From Burkholderiales bacterium (lineage in GTDB: Bacteria; Pseudomonadota; Gammaproteobacteria; Burkholderiales; Burkholderiaceae_E): 45,815 bases of DNA. The translations under genes were made by a program, and so were the position numbers. Position 1 is the first letter of the stretch. Each line of letters starts with the position of its first letter. The notes below the pieces were generated by a model. That model did not search any database. It worked only from the letters and a program-made list of their open reading frames with translations, and was not told where the DNA came from. Shown here one piece after another: positions 18,275 through 31,524 of this stretch. The stretch lies in assembly GCA_020248665.1 (NCBI GenBank), contig JADCHE010000131.1:1-45815 (forward strand), written 5' to 3'.

Positions 18275-19029
18275 CGCGCCGCCCCGGCCGCGATCGACGC
18301 ACGCAGGTAGGCGGCGAGTACGCGGCGTGCGCGGACCATCGCCGCTTCCATCACCACGCCCATCGCCGCCATCGAGATCGCGCGGCGGCTGTCACCGAGG
18401 CCGGCGGCGTGATTGGCGACGACCGCGAGCACCCCGTACGGGAGCGACAGTTCGCGGGCGAGCGCCGCCTCCGGCATGCCGGTCATGCCGACCAGGTCGC
18501 AGCCGTCGCGCTCCATGCGCCGGATCTCGGCGGCGGTCTCGAGGCGCGGGCCCTGGGTGCAGCCGTAGCAGGCGCCGGCCGCGACCGGCTCGCCGGCGGC
18601 CGCCGCGGCGGCAAGCAACCGCGCGCGGATCGGCTCGGCGTAGGGCTCCGTGAAGTCGACGTGGGTGACCGGTGCGTCGCCCTCGAAGAAGGTGCCCTTG
18701 CGTCCGTGGGTGTAGTCGACGATCTGGTCGGGCACCACGAGCGCACCCGGCCCGAAGTCGGCGCGGATGCCGCCGACGGTCGCGATCGCGACCACCTCGG
18801 TCGCGCCCACGTGGTGCAGTGCCCAGAGGTTGGCGCGGTAGTTGATCTGATGCGGCGCGATGGTGTGGCCGTAGCCGTGCCGCGCGAGGAACACGACCTC
18901 CGCGCCGTCGATGGCGCCGAAGGACAACGCGCACGAGGGATCGCCGTACGGCGTGCGCACCACCTCGCGGCGCTCGAGCTTGAGGTCGGCGAGCTTGGCC
19001 AGCCCGCTGCCGCCGATGATCGCGTGCAT
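18271..19029 (-). CDS. S-methyl-5'-thioinosine/thioadenosine phosphorylase family protein
   Basis: This 252-residue PNP/MTAP-family enzyme cleaves a methylthio-nucleoside with phosphate, salvaging purine and methylthioribose 1-phosphate after polyamine synthesis. It starts [11 protein letters not shown] (phosphate loop), then has [36 protein letters not shown] and [16 protein letters not shown]. At the base-binding position it reads VVANHAAG with Asn206, where adenine-specific MTAPs carry Asp. Asn suits a 6-oxopurine, so methylthioinosine is the more likely substrate (inference from family knowledge). It lies 93 bases after galU and overlaps def by four bases. Confidence 0.88.
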   Translation of the reverse strand: MHAIIGGSGLAKLADLKLERREVVRTPYGDPSCALSFGAIDGAEVVFLARHGYGHTIAPHQINYRANLWALHHVGATEVVAIATVGGIRADFGPGALVVPDQIVDYTHGRKGTFFEGDAPVTHVDFTEPYAEPIRARLLAAAAAAGEPVAAGACYGCTQGPRLETAAEIRRMERDGCDLVGMTGMPEAALARELSLPYGVLAVVANHAAGLGDSRRAISMAAMGVVMEAAMVRARRVLAAYLRASIAAGAAR

Positions 19030-19122
19030 GCGTGAGGACTCCGGAGCCCGCGGTGGGGCTGGACGGGGGAACTCGATCGGGGCCGGCCGCCGCGGCGTCG
19101 ACGACGACGCACGGCCGGTGGC

Positions 19123-22183
<3,061 letters not shown>

Positions 22184-23440
22184 CTAGTTGAAGACCCGCA
22201 GCGCCGCGGGCGAGCCGGCGTCGAGGCCAGCCTCGTGCAGCGTGCGGTAGCGCATCGCGAGCTGGCGCTCGACCTCGGCCGCGGCGGCGTCGGTCAGCGG
22301 ACGGTTCGCGTCGTCGACGACCTGGCCGCCGGTGCGCTCGGCGCAGGCGCGCGCGACCTCGACCATCCGCTGCCACGGCTCGAGGTGCTCGGGCGCGCGT
22401 GGCACGTCGAGCAGCAGCGTCAGCTGCTCGGCGCGCTCGCCGAGCGCGAGCGAGAAGAGGATCTCGCCCTCTTCGCCGAGCGCGGCGAACCGGGTGTTGC
22501 CGCGCTCCTGCAGGCCGAGGCCGCCGGCGAGCGCGGCCAGCTCGCCCGGAGACAACGCGGTCGGCGTCTCGATGTTCAGGCCGATCACCGCATCGAGCTG
22601 CGCGCAGGCCTCGTCGAGCTGGCGAGCGTGGTCGAGCACCGGCGCCATGTCGGGCACGATTGCGCCGCCGGCGCCGATCGAACGTCCGAGTGCCTGCATC
22701 GCGTTCGCGAACTCGGAGAACTCCATCGCGTTGAGCGGGCCGTGGCGGTTAGCGAGCAGCACCCCGGCGCGCGCACGGCGCACCGCGCCGAAGGAGGCCT
22801 GCGGCACCGACCAGCGACCGTCGCCGGCGTCGGCCTCGACCGCGATCGGCTTGGAGCCGGCGCGGCGCAGCGTCGACACGGCGCCGAGCAGCCGCTCGGG
22901 CGCGATCGGGGCCCCGAGGCCGAAGACCACGACACAGTCGAGGCGCGGGTCGAGGATCGGCCCGGCCACGCCGTCCAGCGCGGGCGTCGCGGCATCGTCG
23001 TCGAACCCGGGCTCGTCGGCGTCGGCCGACGCGTGCCAGAGGGTGGGGACGGCCTCGTCGTCCCGGATCGGCTCGGGGACGCTCGGGGCGGCCCGCGGCG
23101 TCGTCGCGCGCGGCTCGGACGGGGCGGTGGCCGCGGACGGGGCCGGTCGCGGTCCGGAGGGGCCGAGGGTCGGCTCGACCCGCTGCCCCGGCGTCGCTGC
23201 GGGCGGCGACGCCGGCGCGACCGACGAGGCGGACGAGGTGGACCCGCCCGTGCCGCCGCCGACCGTCGGCTCGGCGCGCGACGCCGCGGATACGCGCGCG
23301 GCCGGCGTGCCAGCGCCGGCGAGCTTCTCGCGGAACGCATCGCGCAGCCGCGTCTGGCGCCCCTGCAGCAGGTTGAACGCGAGCACGACCGCGATCGCGA
23401 TGACGAACAGCCCGATCAGGCTCGCCCAGAGCGTGTCCAT
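22184..23440 (-). CDS. zipA: Cell division protein ZipA-like (FtsZ-binding)
   Basis: ZipA anchors FtsZ filaments to the inner membrane at the division site. The 418-residue protein has an N-terminal membrane helix (about residues 4-25, [20 protein letters not shown]) and a short basic stretch. A long Pro/Ala/Ser/Thr-rich linker runs to about 140, then a C-terminal globular domain with repeated beta-alpha units corresponding to the ZipA FtsZ-binding domain. Similarity is lower than for its neighbours, but location between smc and ligA plus topology make the call strong. Start: the ATG at 23440 shares its A with the smc stop (TGATG). It ends in TAG. Confidence 0.85.
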   Translation of the reverse strand: MDTLWASLIGLFVIAIAVVLAFNLLQGRQTRLRDAFREKLAGAGTPAARVSAASRAEPTVGGGTGGSTSSASSVAPASPPAATPGQRVEPTLGPSGPRPAPSAATAPSEPRATTPRAAPSVPEPIRDDEAVPTLWHASADADEPGFDDDAATPALDGVAGPILDPRLDCVVVFGLGAPIAPERLLGAVSTLRRAGSKPIAVEADAGDGRWSVPQASFGAVRRARAGVLLANRHGPLNAMEFSEFANAMQALGRSIGAGGAIVPDMAPVLDHARQLDEACAQLDAVIGLNIETPTALSPGELAALAGGLGLQERGNTRFAALGEEGEILFSLALGERAEQLTLLLDVPRAPEHLEPWQRMVEVARACAERTGGQVVDDANRPLTDAAAAEVERQLAMRYRTLHEAGLDAGSPAALRVFN

Positions 23441-26400
23441 CAGGCCGCCTCCGCGAAACCCGCCGCCGCCTCGAGGTCGACCGCGACGATCCGCGACACG
23501 CCGCGCTCCTGCATCGTCACGCCGACCAGCTGCTGGGCGAGCTCCATCGCGATCTTGTTGTGGGTGATGAACAGGAACTGCGTCTGCCCGGACATCCGTC
23601 GGACCATCGCGCAATATCGTTCGGTGTTCGCGTCGTCGAGCGGCGCGTCGACCTCGTCGAGCAGGCAGAACGGCGCCGGGTTCAGCTGGAAGAGCGCGAA
23701 CACCAGCGCGATCGCGGTCAGCGCCTTCTCGCCGCCGGACAGCAGGTGCACCGACTGGTTGCGCTTGCCGGGCGGCTGCGCGACGACGGTGACGCCCGAG
23801 TCGAGGATCTCGTCGCCGGTCAGCACGAGCCGTGCCTCGCCGCCGCCGAAGAGCTCGGGGAACAGCGTGCCGAAGTGCGTGTTGACGGTGTCGAAGGTCT
23901 CCTGCAGCAGCGCACGGGTCTCGCGGTCGATCTTGCGGATCGCGTCCTCGAGCGTCGTGATCGCCTCGTTCAGGTCCTTCGACTGGGCGTCCAGGAAGTC
24001 GCGGCGCTCGCGCGACGCGGTCAGCTCGTCGAGCGCCGCGAGGTTGACCGCACCGAGCGCGGCGATCGCATTCGACAGTCGGGTGACCTCGCCCTGCAGC
24101 CAGGACGGCTTCGGCGCCTGCTCGAAGCGCGCGCGAACCTCGGTCTCGTCGACCTCGGCCTGCGCGAGCAGCTCGGCGAACTGCTCGGCGCCGATCCGTG
24201 CGGCCTGCTCCTTGAGCTGCAGCTCGGTCAGGCGCGTCCGCAGCGGCGCCTGCGCGCGCTCGTGGCCGAGCCGCGCCTCGTCGAGCTCGCGCATCCGCGC
24301 GGTCAGCGCGTCGAGCTGGGCCCGCACCTCGGCGAGCGCCCGCTCGGCGCGCACCCGGGCGTCAAGCGCGTCCTGCAGTCCGGCGCGCGCCGCCTCGTCC
24401 GACAGCTCCGCGAGCCGGGCGTTCAGTGCCTCCGACTCGCCGAGCCCCTGCTCGATCGCGATCCGCGCCTGCTCGATCTGCTCGCGCAGCGACTGGCGCT
24501 GCGCCTCGATCTCGCGGACCGAGAACGCCGCCTCGCGCTCCTCGCGCTCGAGCTCGCGCTGCCGGTCCCGGGCAGCGCCCAGCGCCGAGTCGGCGTCCTC
24601 CCACGCGACGCGCCGGGCCTCCACCTCCTCCTGCCGCTCGGCGAGCTCCAGGTCGAGCGACTCGAAGCGCACGGCCTCCTCCTCGAGCGCGGCCTCGCGC
24701 CCGGCGAGCTGGCCCTCGACCTCGGCGAGGTCGGCGTCCAGCCGCGCACGGTCGGCGCTCGCGCGCAGCACCTGCTGCGCGCAGCGCTCGGTGTCGAGCC
24801 GCAACGCGGCGGCCGCGCGCACCGCCTGCGACAGCGCGTCGCGGTCGGCGGCGACCGTGGTCCGCGCCTCGCTCGCGGCCGCCTCGGTGCGGGCCGCGGT
24901 CGCGCGGGCCTCGTCGGCGATGAGTTCGAGCGCGCGATGCTCGCGGGTCAGGTTCTCCAGCTCCTGCTGGCGGGCGAGCACGCCGTCCTGCTCGGCGTCG
25001 AGCGCGTAGAGCTGCACGCCGAAGCGGCCGACCGCGTGCCCGCTGCGCAGCACGTACTGCCCGCCGGGCGGCAGCGCGTCGCGGCCCGCCATCGCCTGGG
25101 CGGCGGTCTCGGCGCACCAGCTGCCGTGCAGCCACTCGTCGAGGAGCGTGCGCACCTGCGGGTCGGTGGTGCGGACCTGCGTCGCGAGCGCGACCCGTCC
25201 CGCCGGCGCCGGGCCGGGCTCCGCCGGCGCGCGCGACGCGGTCGCGTAGAAGCCGACCTTCGCCGGCGGCCGCTCTTCGAGCAGGCCCGCGAGCGACTCG
25301 ATCCGACCGACCTCGAGCGCCTGCACCCGCTCGCGCAGTACCGCCTCGACCGCGGTCTCCCAGCCCTCTTCGATGCGCAGCCGCTGCCAGAGGCGCTTCA
25401 TGCCGTCCAGGCCATGCTGCTTCAGCCACGGCGCGGTCTTGCCCTCGGTGCGCACGCGCTCCTGGATCTGGCGCAGCGCCGCGATCCTCGCGTCGACCTG
25501 CGCGACCTTCGCGAGCCCCTCGCGCAGTGCGTCCTGCGACGGGCCGCGGCGCGCGTCGAGCTCGCCCCATCGCGCCTCGCCCTCGGCGACCCGCTCGCCG
25601 GCCGCCTGCTCGACCGCCTCGGCCTCGGCGAGCCGCTCGCGCAGTGCGTCGAGCTGCGCGTGTGGCGCCTCGCCGAGCCGTCCGAGCTCGTCGCGCAGCC
25701 GCGTCTCGCGGTCGCGCAGGCCGCGCAGCGCGTCCTCGATGCCGCGCTGCCGGGTGGCCGCGACCTGGATCGCCTGCGAGGTCTCGGCCGCGCGCGCGCG
25801 CGCAGCGTCGAGCGCATCGCGCGCGTCGCGCAGCGCCTCCTCGACCGCCGGCAGCCCGGCGCCCGCGTCCTCGAGCCGCTGCGCGAGCACTGCCTCGCGC
25901 TCCTCGGCAGCGGCCAGGTCCTCGTCGCTGCGGCCCAGCCCGTCGGCCGCGGCGGCGTCGCGCTCGCGGGCCGCCTCGACCTGCGACTGCAGGCCGGCGA
26001 GCCGCTCGCGAAGCTGCGCCTGCGAGTCGGCGACGAAGCGGATCTGGTTCTCGAGGCGCGTGACCTCGCCGTTGGCCTCGTAGAAGGCCCCCTGCGCGCG
26101 ATGCACCGCGTCGCTCGAGTCGTAGTGCGCCGCGCGCGCGTGCTCGAGCTCGGCCTCGACCGCGCGCTGCTTCGCCAGTTCGGCCTCGATCGCGTTGGCC
26201 ACCTCGTCGAGCTGGCGCGCGACCTTCTGCCGCTCGCCGAGCGCCTCGTCGCGCCGCACGATCCAGAGCATGCGCTGCTTGGCTTCGCGGTCGGCCTCGA
26301 ACTCGCGGTACTCTCGCGCCACCTCGGCCTGCCGCTCGAGCTTCTCGATCTGGCCGACGAGCTCGCGCAGGATGTCCTCGACGCGCGTCAGGTTCTCGCG

Positions 26401-26961
26401 GGTGTCGGACAGCCGGTTCTCGGTCTCACGGCGGCGCTCCTTGTACTTCGAGACGCCCGCCGCTTCCTCGAGGAACACCCGCAGCTCCTCGGGCCTGGCC
26501 TCGATGATCCGCGACACCGTGCCCTGCCCGATGATCGCGTAGGCACGAGGGCCGAGGCCGGTGCCGAGGAACATGTCGTGCACGTCCTTGCGCCGGACCA
26601 CCTGGTTGTTGATCAGGTAGGTCGACTGCCCGTCCCGGCTCAGCACCCGCTTGACCGAGATCTCGGCGTAGCCGGCCCAGGCGCCGCCCAGCCGCGACGA
26701 CGCATTGTCGAAGATCAGCTCGACGCTCGCGCGCACCGAGGGCTTGCGATCGGACGAGCCGTTGAAGATCACGTCCTGCATCGACTCGCCGCGCAGCTCG
26801 GAGGCCTTCGACTCGCCGAGTACCCAGCGGACGGCATCCATGATGTTCGACTTGCCGCAGCCGTTCGGGCCGACCACGCCGACGAGTTGGCTCGGCGCCT
26901 CGAACGCGGTGGGGTCGACGAACGACTTGAAGCCGGCGAGCTTGATCTGTTTCAGACGCAC
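23440..26961 (-). CDS. smc: Chromosome segregation ATPase SMC
   Basis: SMC dimers, with ScpAB, extrude DNA loops and organise the chromosome. The 1173-residue protein starts [16 protein letters not shown] and has Walker A GPNGCGKS at 31-38. A Q-loop region is followed by a coiled coil of Glu/Arg/Ala-rich heptads to about 500, and a hinge (around [17 protein letters not shown] to about 680). A second coiled coil and the C-terminal head follow, with signature [18 protein letters not shown] and Walker [15 protein letters not shown]. The GTG at 26961 was chosen because the head domain begins immediately after it; the longer open frame runs back over the intergenic region and queF. It is divergent from queF. 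Confidence 0.97.
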   Translation of the reverse strand: MRLKQIKLAGFKSFVDPTAFEAPSQLVGVVGPNGCGKSNIMDAVRWVLGESKASELRGESMQDVIFNGSSDRKPSVRASVELIFDNASSRLGGAWAGYAEISVKRVLSRDGQSTYLINNQVVRRKDVHDMFLGTGLGPRAYAIIGQGTVSRIIEARPEELRVFLEEAAGVSKYKERRRETENRLSDTRENLTRVEDILRELVGQIEKLERQAEVAREYREFEADREAKQRMLWIVRRDEALGERQKVARQLDEVANAIEAELAKQRAVEAELEHARAAHYDSSDAVHRAQGAFYEANGEVTRLENQIRFVADSQAQLRERLAGLQSQVEAARERDAAAADGLGRSDEDLAAAEEREAVLAQRLEDAGAGLPAVEEALRDARDALDAARARAAETSQAIQVAATRQRGIEDALRGLRDRETRLRDELGRLGEAPHAQLDALRERLAEAEAVEQAAGERVAEGEARWGELDARRGPSQDALREGLAKVAQVDARIAALRQIQERVRTEGKTAPWLKQHGLDGMKRLWQRLRIEEGWETAVEAVLRERVQALEVGRIESLAGLLEERPPAKVGFYATASRAPAEPGPAPAGRVALATQVRTTDPQVRTLLDEWLHGSWCAETAAQAMAGRDALPPGGQYVLRSGHAVGRFGVQLYALDAEQDGVLARQQELENLTREHRALELIADEARATAARTEAAASEARTTVAADRDALSQAVRAAAALRLDTERCAQQVLRASADRARLDADLAEVEGQLAGREAALEEEAVRFESLDLELAERQEEVEARRVAWEDADSALGAARDRQRELEREEREAAFSVREIEAQRQSLREQIEQARIAIEQGLGESEALNARLAELSDEAARAGLQDALDARVRAERALAEVRAQLDALTARMRELDEARLGHERAQAPLRTRLTELQLKEQAARIGAEQFAELLAQAEVDETEVRARFEQAPKPSWLQGEVTRLSNAIAALGAVNLAALDELTASRERRDFLDAQSKDLNEAITTLEDAIRKIDRETRALLQETFDTVNTHFGTLFPELFGGGEARLVLTGDEILDSGVTVVAQPPGKRNQSVHLLSGGEKALTAIALVFALFQLNPAPFCLLDEVDAPLDDANTERYCAMVRRMSGQTQFLFITHNKIAMELAQQLVGVTMQERGVSRIVAVDLEAAAGFAEAA

Positions 26962-27282
26962 GGGAAATGCCCTGGCTACCCTCGGCAGGAGGGGTCGATC
27001 GGATCGTCGGTGACCGGACCGGACGCGGGGCCCGCAGGGCGGGCGGCGGCGGCGTCCACGGATGGCGCGGGCTCGATGCCGGGCCACACCTATAATACCA
27101 CTCCAGTTCCGGCGGTTCCGCTGGCGCCGGCGGGCCCCGGGCCTGCCGCGCGCGGGGCGCCGGGACCCCGGACCAGGCCCTCTCGGGCCCTTCTTTTCGT
27201 GCCCCACGCGTCCCCGTGCCGGACGCCCCGCGGACGCCGCGCGCCCCCACCGGCCCGCACGCCGACGCCCCGGAGACCCCCG
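26962..27282. other. Divergent intergenic region between smc and queF
   Basis: This 321-base region has no credible gene on either strand. It holds a perfect TATAAT at 27091-27096. It is also very rich in short G/C inverted repeats. The most terminator-like lies in the queF leader: GGCCC (27176-27180), TCTC, GGGCC (27185-27189), then CTTCTTTTC. I recognise no known riboswitch. Confidence 0.4.
27091..27096 (+). promoter_or_regulatory. Candidate -10 element (TATAAT) for queF
   Basis: This is a perfect -10 hexamer in a region that is otherwise almost free of AT runs. I see no good -35 at the right distance (the hexamer 17 bases upstream is CGGGCT). The transcript would have a leader of about 180 bases before queF. 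On the opposite strand TATTAT overlaps it and could serve smc, also without a -35. Confidence 0.45.
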
Positions 27283-27702
27283 ATGCCCAGCGCACCGTCC
27301 AAGCAGCTCGACACCTTCCCGAACCCCTCCCCCGGTCGCGACTACCTCGTGCACATCGAGGTCCCGGAGTTCACCTGCCTGTGCCCGCTGACCGGCCAGC
27401 CCGACTTCGCGACGATCGTCGTCGACTACGTGCCCGACAGGAAGAACCTCGAGCTGAAGGCGCTGAAGCTCTACATGTGGTCGTTCCGGGACGAGGGCGC
27501 GTTCCACGAGGCGGTCACCAACCGCATCCTCGACGAGCTGGCCGCGGCGACGAAGCCGCGCTTCATGCGGCTGACCGCGCGCTGGTACGTGCGGGGCGGC
27601 ATCTTCACGACCGTGGTCGCCGAGCACCGCAAGCGCGGCTGGACACCGGCCCCGAGGGTGGACCTCGGCAGCTTTCCGGCCGAGTCGAGCACGCGCGGAT
27701 GA
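27283..27702 (+). CDS. queF: NADPH-dependent 7-cyano-7-deazaguanine reductase QueF (YkvM type)
   Basis: QueF reduces the nitrile of preQ0 to the amine of preQ1, a step of queuosine tRNA modification. The 139-residue length marks the short YkvM-type enzyme rather than the long YqcD type common in gammaproteobacteria. Motifs: [17 protein letters not shown], with Cys34 and Asp41 expected to be the thioimide-forming and acid residues, and the QueF motif [18 protein letters not shown] for NADPH, followed by FHE. The ATG at 27283 gives the normal N-terminus; the open frame runs on upstream as antisense to smc. It lies 43 bases before dapC and may share its transcript. Confidence 0.96.
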   Translation: MPSAPSKQLDTFPNPSPGRDYLVHIEVPEFTCLCPLTGQPDFATIVVDYVPDRKNLELKALKLYMWSFRDEGAFHEAVTNRILDELAAATKPRFMRLTARWYVRGGIFTTVVAEHRKRGWTPAPRVDLGSFPAESSTRG

Positions 27703-27745
27703 GCACCGAAAGAACCGTTATTATTCAAAGGTCTGGTGGCATTTC

Positions 27746-28999
27746 TTGAACCGATTTCTCGATTCTCTCCAGCCCTACCCGTTCGAGCGTCTGCGGTCCC
27801 TGCTGAAGGGCGTCGAGCCGGCCGCGCACCTCGCGCCGATCGCGATGTCCATCGGCGAGCCCAAGCATGCCGCACCCCAGCGGGTGCGCGACGCGTTGGT
27901 CGCCGCGCTCGACGGCCTGTCCTCGTACCCGCCCACGGCCGGCGGCGCGCCGCTGCGCGAGGCGATCGCCGCGTGGCTGCAGCGTCGCTACGCGCTGCCG
28001 CGGATCGACCCGGCGACCCAGGTCCTGCCGGTCAACGGGTCGAAGGAGGCGCTGTTCTCGATCGCGCAGCTGGTCATCGACGCGCGCCCGGGTGCGCCGC
28101 GTCCCGGGGTGGTGCTGCCTGACCCGTGCTACCAGGTCTACGAGGGTGCGGCGCTGCTCGCCGGCGCCGAGGCGGTCTACCTGGAGCAGTCGGAGGCGAA
28201 CGGCTTCGCGCTCGACTGGGACGCGGTCCCCGAGGCGACCTGGGCGCGCGTGCAGCTGGTGTACGTCTGCTCGCCCGGCAACCCGACCGGCACGGTGGTC
28301 ACCCGCGCGCAGTGGGCCCGGCTCTTCGAGCTGTCGGCCCGCCACGGCTTCGTCATCGCCTCCGACGAGTGCTACTCCGAGATCTACACGGACGAGGCGA
28401 CGCCGCCCGAGGGCGCGCTCGCCGCGGCGCATGCGGTCGGCCTGCACGGTTTCGAGCGCCTGCTGGTGTTCTCCAGCCTGTCGAAGCGCTCGAGCGTGCC
28501 CGGGCTGCGCTCGGGCTTCGTGGCGGGCGACGCCGCGCTGATCGCCCGCTACCTGCTGCTGCGCTCCTACAACGGCGGCGCGATGAGCGCCACCGTGCAG
28601 GCCGCGTCGCTCGCCGCCTGGACCGACGAGGCGCACGTTGTCGAGAACCGTCGGCTGTACCGCGCGAAGTTCGACGCGGTGCTGCCGCGGCTGGACGGGG
28701 TGCTGCGCGTGTACCGGCCCGAGGGCGGCTTCTTCCTGTGGGCCGGCGTCCCCGGCGGCGACGACGCCGCGTTCGCCCGCGACCTCCACGCCCAATATAA
28801 TGTGCTCGTGCTGCCGGGCAGCTTCCTCGCCCGCGGCGCGTCCGGCCGCAATCCCGGGGCCGGCTTCGTGCGGCTCGCGCTCGTCGACGGCCTCGCCGCC
28901 TGCGTCGAGGCGGCGGAGCGCATCCAGGCCTTTGCCGCCCCGTCCGCCGCCGCGCCGTCCCCCTCCCTCCAAGCCTCGCGACCCACCCACACACGATGA
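27746..28999 (+). CDS. dapC: Succinyldiaminopimelate aminotransferase DapC
   Basis: This PLP-dependent aminotransferase makes N-succinyl-LL-diaminopimelate in lysine and peptidoglycan precursor synthesis. The 417-residue fold-type I enzyme starts [19 protein letters not shown], has [18 protein letters not shown] and SDECYSEIY. The PLP lysine lies in [17 protein letters not shown] at position 247. The start is a TTG at 27746, chosen because the conserved N-terminus begins exactly there and no ATG or GTG in frame fits. The C-terminal 25 residues are low-complexity. It overlaps dapD by four bases (ATGA). Confidence 0.93.
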   Translation: MNRFLDSLQPYPFERLRSLLKGVEPAAHLAPIAMSIGEPKHAAPQRVRDALVAALDGLSSYPPTAGGAPLREAIAAWLQRRYALPRIDPATQVLPVNGSKEALFSIAQLVIDARPGAPRPGVVLPDPCYQVYEGAALLAGAEAVYLEQSEANGFALDWDAVPEATWARVQLVYVCSPGNPTGTVVTRAQWARLFELSARHGFVIASDECYSEIYTDEATPPEGALAAAHAVGLHGFERLLVFSSLSKRSSVPGLRSGFVAGDAALIARYLLLRSYNGGAMSATVQAASLAAWTDEAHVVENRRLYRAKFDAVLPRLDGVLRVYRPEGGFFLWAGVPGGDDAAFARDLHAQYNVLVLPGSFLARGASGRNPGAGFVRLALVDGLAACVEAAERIQAFAAPSAAAPSPSLQASRPTHTR

Positions 29000-29808
29000 C
29001 CCTCCAGAGCACGATCGAACAGGCCTGGGACCAGCGCGCCGAGCTGAGTCCCTCCACCGCCCCCGCAGCCGTCCGCGAAGCGGTCGGGCACGTGATCGCC
29101 GAGCTGAACACCGGGCGGCTGCGCGTCGCCGAGAAGCACGGCGGCGACTGGGTCGTCCACCAGTGGGTCAAGAAGGCGGTGCTGCTGTCGTTCCGGCTGG
29201 AGGACAACCGCCCGATCGAATCCGGCGGCCTGCGCTTCTACGACAAGGTGCCGACCAAGTTCGAGGGCTTCACCGCGCAGGACTTCGCGGCCGGCGGCTA
29301 CCGCGTGGTCCCGCCGGCGGTCGCCCGACGCGGCAGTTTCATCGGCCGCAACGTCGTGCTGATGCCGTCTTACGTCAACATCGGCGCGTATGTGGACGAA
29401 GGCACGATGGTCGACACCTGGGCCACCGTCGGGTCGTGCGCGCAGATCGGCAAGAACGTGCACCTGTCCGGAGGGGTCGGGATCGGCGGCGTGCTCGAGC
29501 CGCTGCAGGCCAACCCGACGATCATCGAGGACAACTGCTTCGTCGGCGCGCGCTCCGAGGTGGTCGAGGGCGTGATCGTCGAGGAGAACTCCGTGCTCGG
29601 CATGGGCGTGTTCATCGGCCAGAGCACCAAGATCTTCAACCGGGAGACCGGCGAGATCACCTACGGCCGGGTCCCGGCAGGGTCGGTCGTGGTGGCGGGC
29701 TCGCTGCCCTCGGCCGGCTGCAACCTGTACTGCGCGGTCATCGTGAAGCGGGTCGACGCCAGAACCCGCGCGAAGACCGGCATCAACGAGCTGCTGCGCG
29801 GCGACTGA
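28996..29808 (+). CDS. dapD: 2,3,4,5-tetrahydropyridine-2,6-dicarboxylate N-succinyltransferase
   Basis: DapD transfers succinyl from succinyl-CoA to tetrahydrodipicolinate, just before the DapC step. The 270-residue protein has the helical N-terminal domain and then a left-handed beta helix with [49 protein letters not shown] and FIGQSTKIF. The length matches E. coli DapD (274). The ATG overlaps the dapC stop, so the two enzymes of consecutive reactions are translationally coupled. pilU begins 38 bases later. Confidence 0.97.
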   Translation: MTLQSTIEQAWDQRAELSPSTAPAAVREAVGHVIAELNTGRLRVAEKHGGDWVVHQWVKKAVLLSFRLEDNRPIESGGLRFYDKVPTKFEGFTAQDFAAGGYRVVPPAVARRGSFIGRNVVLMPSYVNIGAYVDEGTMVDTWATVGSCAQIGKNVHLSGGVGIGGVLEPLQANPTIIEDNCFVGARSEVVEGVIVEENSVLGMGVFIGQSTKIFNRETGEITYGRVPAGSVVVAGSLPSAGCNLYCAVIVKRVDARTRAKTGINELLRGD

Positions 29809-29846
29809 GGTCGCGCCGCGCGACCGCTCCCGAAAGGCACCGACCG

Positions 29847-31019
29847 ATGGCGATGGAACGACTGCTGGCGCTGATGGCCGAGAAGAAGGCCTCGGACATG
29901 TTCATCGCGGCCGGCACGGCGGTGCAGATCAAGATCAACGGCACGACGGTTCCGATCAACCAGCAGCGACTCGACCCGCCGACGATCGAGTCGCTGCTGC
30001 GCGAGGTGCTGACCGACCGGCAGTGGGCCCAGTTCGAGCACGACAGCGAGCTCAACTTCGGCTACGGCCTGCACGAAGTCGGCAGCTTCCGCTTCTCGCT
30101 GTTCAAGCAGCGCGGCACCCCGGCCGCGGTCGTGCGCTACATCCCGGGCGACGTGCCGCCGTTCGAGTCGCTGAACCTGCCGCCGGTGCTGTCCGAGCTG
30201 ATCATGGAGAAGCGCGGCCTGCTGCTCGTCGTGGGCTCGACCGGCTCGGGCAAGACGACGACGCTCGCGTCCCTGCTCGACCACCGCAACACCCATCGCA
30301 GTGGACACATCCTCACGCTCGAGGACCCGATCGAGTTCACGTTCCGGCACAAGCGCGCGGTGGTGAACCAGCGCCAGATCGGAACCGACGCGGTCTCGCT
30401 CGGCATCGCGCTGAAGAATGCGCTGCGTCAGGCGCCCGACTGCCTGATGATCGGCGAGATCCGCGACGTCGAGACGATGAGCGCCGCGATCGCGTACGCG
30501 CAGTCGGGCCACCTCGTCCTGTCGACGCTCCACGCGAACAACGCATCGCACGCGCTGACCCGGATCCTCAGCTTCTATACGCCCGATAACCGGCGCGCCC
30601 TGCTCGCCGACCTCGCGACGACGCTGCGCTGTGTGGTCTCGCAGCGGCTGATCCGCTCGGCCGCGGGCGGGCGGCTGCCGGTGGTCGAGATCCTGCTGAA
30701 CACCACCTTCGTCGCCGAGCTGATCGAGCAGGGGCGCCTCTCCGAGGTCAAGGAGGCGATGGAGAAGAGCATGGCACCCGGCTCGCAGACCTTCGAGCGC
30801 GCGCTTGTGGACCTGGTCCGCGCGAACAAGGTCTCCAAGGAGGACGCGCTCGCGCAGTCCGACTCGCCGACCAACCTGCTCTGGCTGCTCGAGAACACCA
30901 AGGACGCCGGTGCCGAAGGCGCGCCGCCGCCGCTGCGCGGACCCGAGCCGCCCTCGGCGGCCGAAGGCCAGAAGGCGACCGAAGGGCCGACCTTCTCCGA
31001 ATTCATGCTGAACATCTGA
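29847..31019 (+). CDS. pilU: Type IV pilus retraction-associated ATPase PilU
   Basis: PilU is a PilT-like hexameric ATPase that assists pilus retraction and twitching. The 390-residue protein starts [19 protein letters not shown], the PilU rather than PilT pattern. It has Walker [11 protein letters not shown] (about residue 130), the Asp box around [11 protein letters not shown], Walker [10 protein letters not shown] and the His box [10 protein letters not shown]. The C-terminal tail is Pro/Glu-rich. The ATG at 29847 follows GAAAGG. Its usual partner pilT is not in the window; here pilU sits among lysine-synthesis genes, an arrangement that may simply reflect co-transcription. The stop overlaps the next gene by one base. 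Confidence 0.93.
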   Translation: MAMERLLALMAEKKASDMFIAAGTAVQIKINGTTVPINQQRLDPPTIESLLREVLTDRQWAQFEHDSELNFGYGLHEVGSFRFSLFKQRGTPAAVVRYIPGDVPPFESLNLPPVLSELIMEKRGLLLVVGSTGSGKTTTLASLLDHRNTHRSGHILTLEDPIEFTFRHKRAVVNQRQIGTDAVSLGIALKNALRQAPDCLMIGEIRDVETMSAAIAYAQSGHLVLSTLHANNASHALTRILSFYTPDNRRALLADLATTLRCVVSQRLIRSAAGGRLPVVEILLNTTFVAELIEQGRLSEVKEAMEKSMAPGSQTFERALVDLVRANKVSKEDALAQSDSPTNLLWLLENTKDAGAEGAPPPLRGPEPPSAAEGQKATEGPTFSEFMLNI

Positions 31020-31396
31020 TGCCTCAGCCGGTCGTCGTCTACGGGATCGACACCTGCGACCAGGTCCGCAAGGCGCGCGCCTGGCTGCGGGCGCAGGGCG
31101 TCGCGTTCCGCTTCCACGACTTCCGCGCCGACGGCCTCGACGCCGCGCTGCTCGCCCGCTGGATGGGGCACCTGCCCTGGGACGCGCTGCTGAACCGCCG
31201 CGGCACGAGCTGGCGCCAGCTCGACGCGCAGCGCAAGGCGAGCGTCGTCGACCAGTCGAGCGCGAGCGAGCTGATGCTCGAGAACCCGACGCTGGTCAAG
31301 CGCCCGGTCCTCGAGGCCGGCGACCGGATCGTCGTCGGGTTCTCCGAGCCGATCTACCGCAATCTGTTCCCCGGTCGCGAGACCTCCGCGGCCTAG
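31019..31396 (+). CDS. ArsC/Spx-like thioredoxin-fold protein (YffB type)
   Basis: This 125-residue protein belongs to the ArsC/Spx/YffB family. It begins [18 protein letters not shown] with one Cys (13) and no CXXC, then [10 protein letters not shown] and the conserved segment [11 protein letters not shown]. coli YffB has the same single-Cys pattern and also lies next to dapE, as here. No reductase activity can be assigned from sequence. The ATG shares its A with the pilU stop (TGATG), so translation is likely coupled. It ends in TAG and is 128 bases upstream of dapE. Confidence 0.85.
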   Translation: MPQPVVVYGIDTCDQVRKARAWLRAQGVAFRFHDFRADGLDAALLARWMGHLPWDALLNRRGTSWRQLDAQRKASVVDQSSASELMLENPTLVKRPVLEAGDRIVVGFSEPIYRNLFPGRETSAA

Positions 31397-31402
31397 CGCG
31401 GC

Positions 31403-31421
31403 GGCGCCGTCCCGCGGCGCC
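31403..31421 (+). terminator. Weak hairpin after the YffB-type gene
   Basis: GGCGCCG (31403-31409) pairs with CGGCGCC (31415-31421) around a TCCCG loop, seven bases after the stop. No T run follows, so termination would be weak or factor-dependent. Confidence 0.3.
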
Positions 31422-31434
31422 TGGGCGACTCCCC

Positions 31435-31440
31435 TACAAT
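31435..31440 (+). promoter_or_regulatory. Candidate -10 element (TACAAT) for dapE
   Basis: TACAAT lies in the 128-base gap before dapE, with no recognisable -35. If used, transcription would begin near 31447 and the leader would contain the hairpin at 31461-31495. Confidence 0.35.
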
Positions 31441-31460
31441 CCCCGCTTTCCGCGCACTGC

Positions 31461-31495
31461 CGCGGACCCCGGTCGCATCTGTCCGGGTGTCCGCG
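31461..31495 (+). promoter_or_regulatory. Leader hairpin upstream of dapE
   Basis: CGCGGAC (31461-31467) pairs with GTCCGCG (31489-31495), and inside it CCCGG (31468-31472) pairs with CCGGG (31483-31487) with one bulged T. The loop is ten bases. This 12-base-pair stem ends 29 bases before the dapE start, with no T run. It may affect dapE mRNA stability or translation. Its role is inferred. Confidence 0.4.
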
Positions 31496-31524
31496 CCGGC
31501 GCACCCCGTCGCAAAGCCCGCCCC

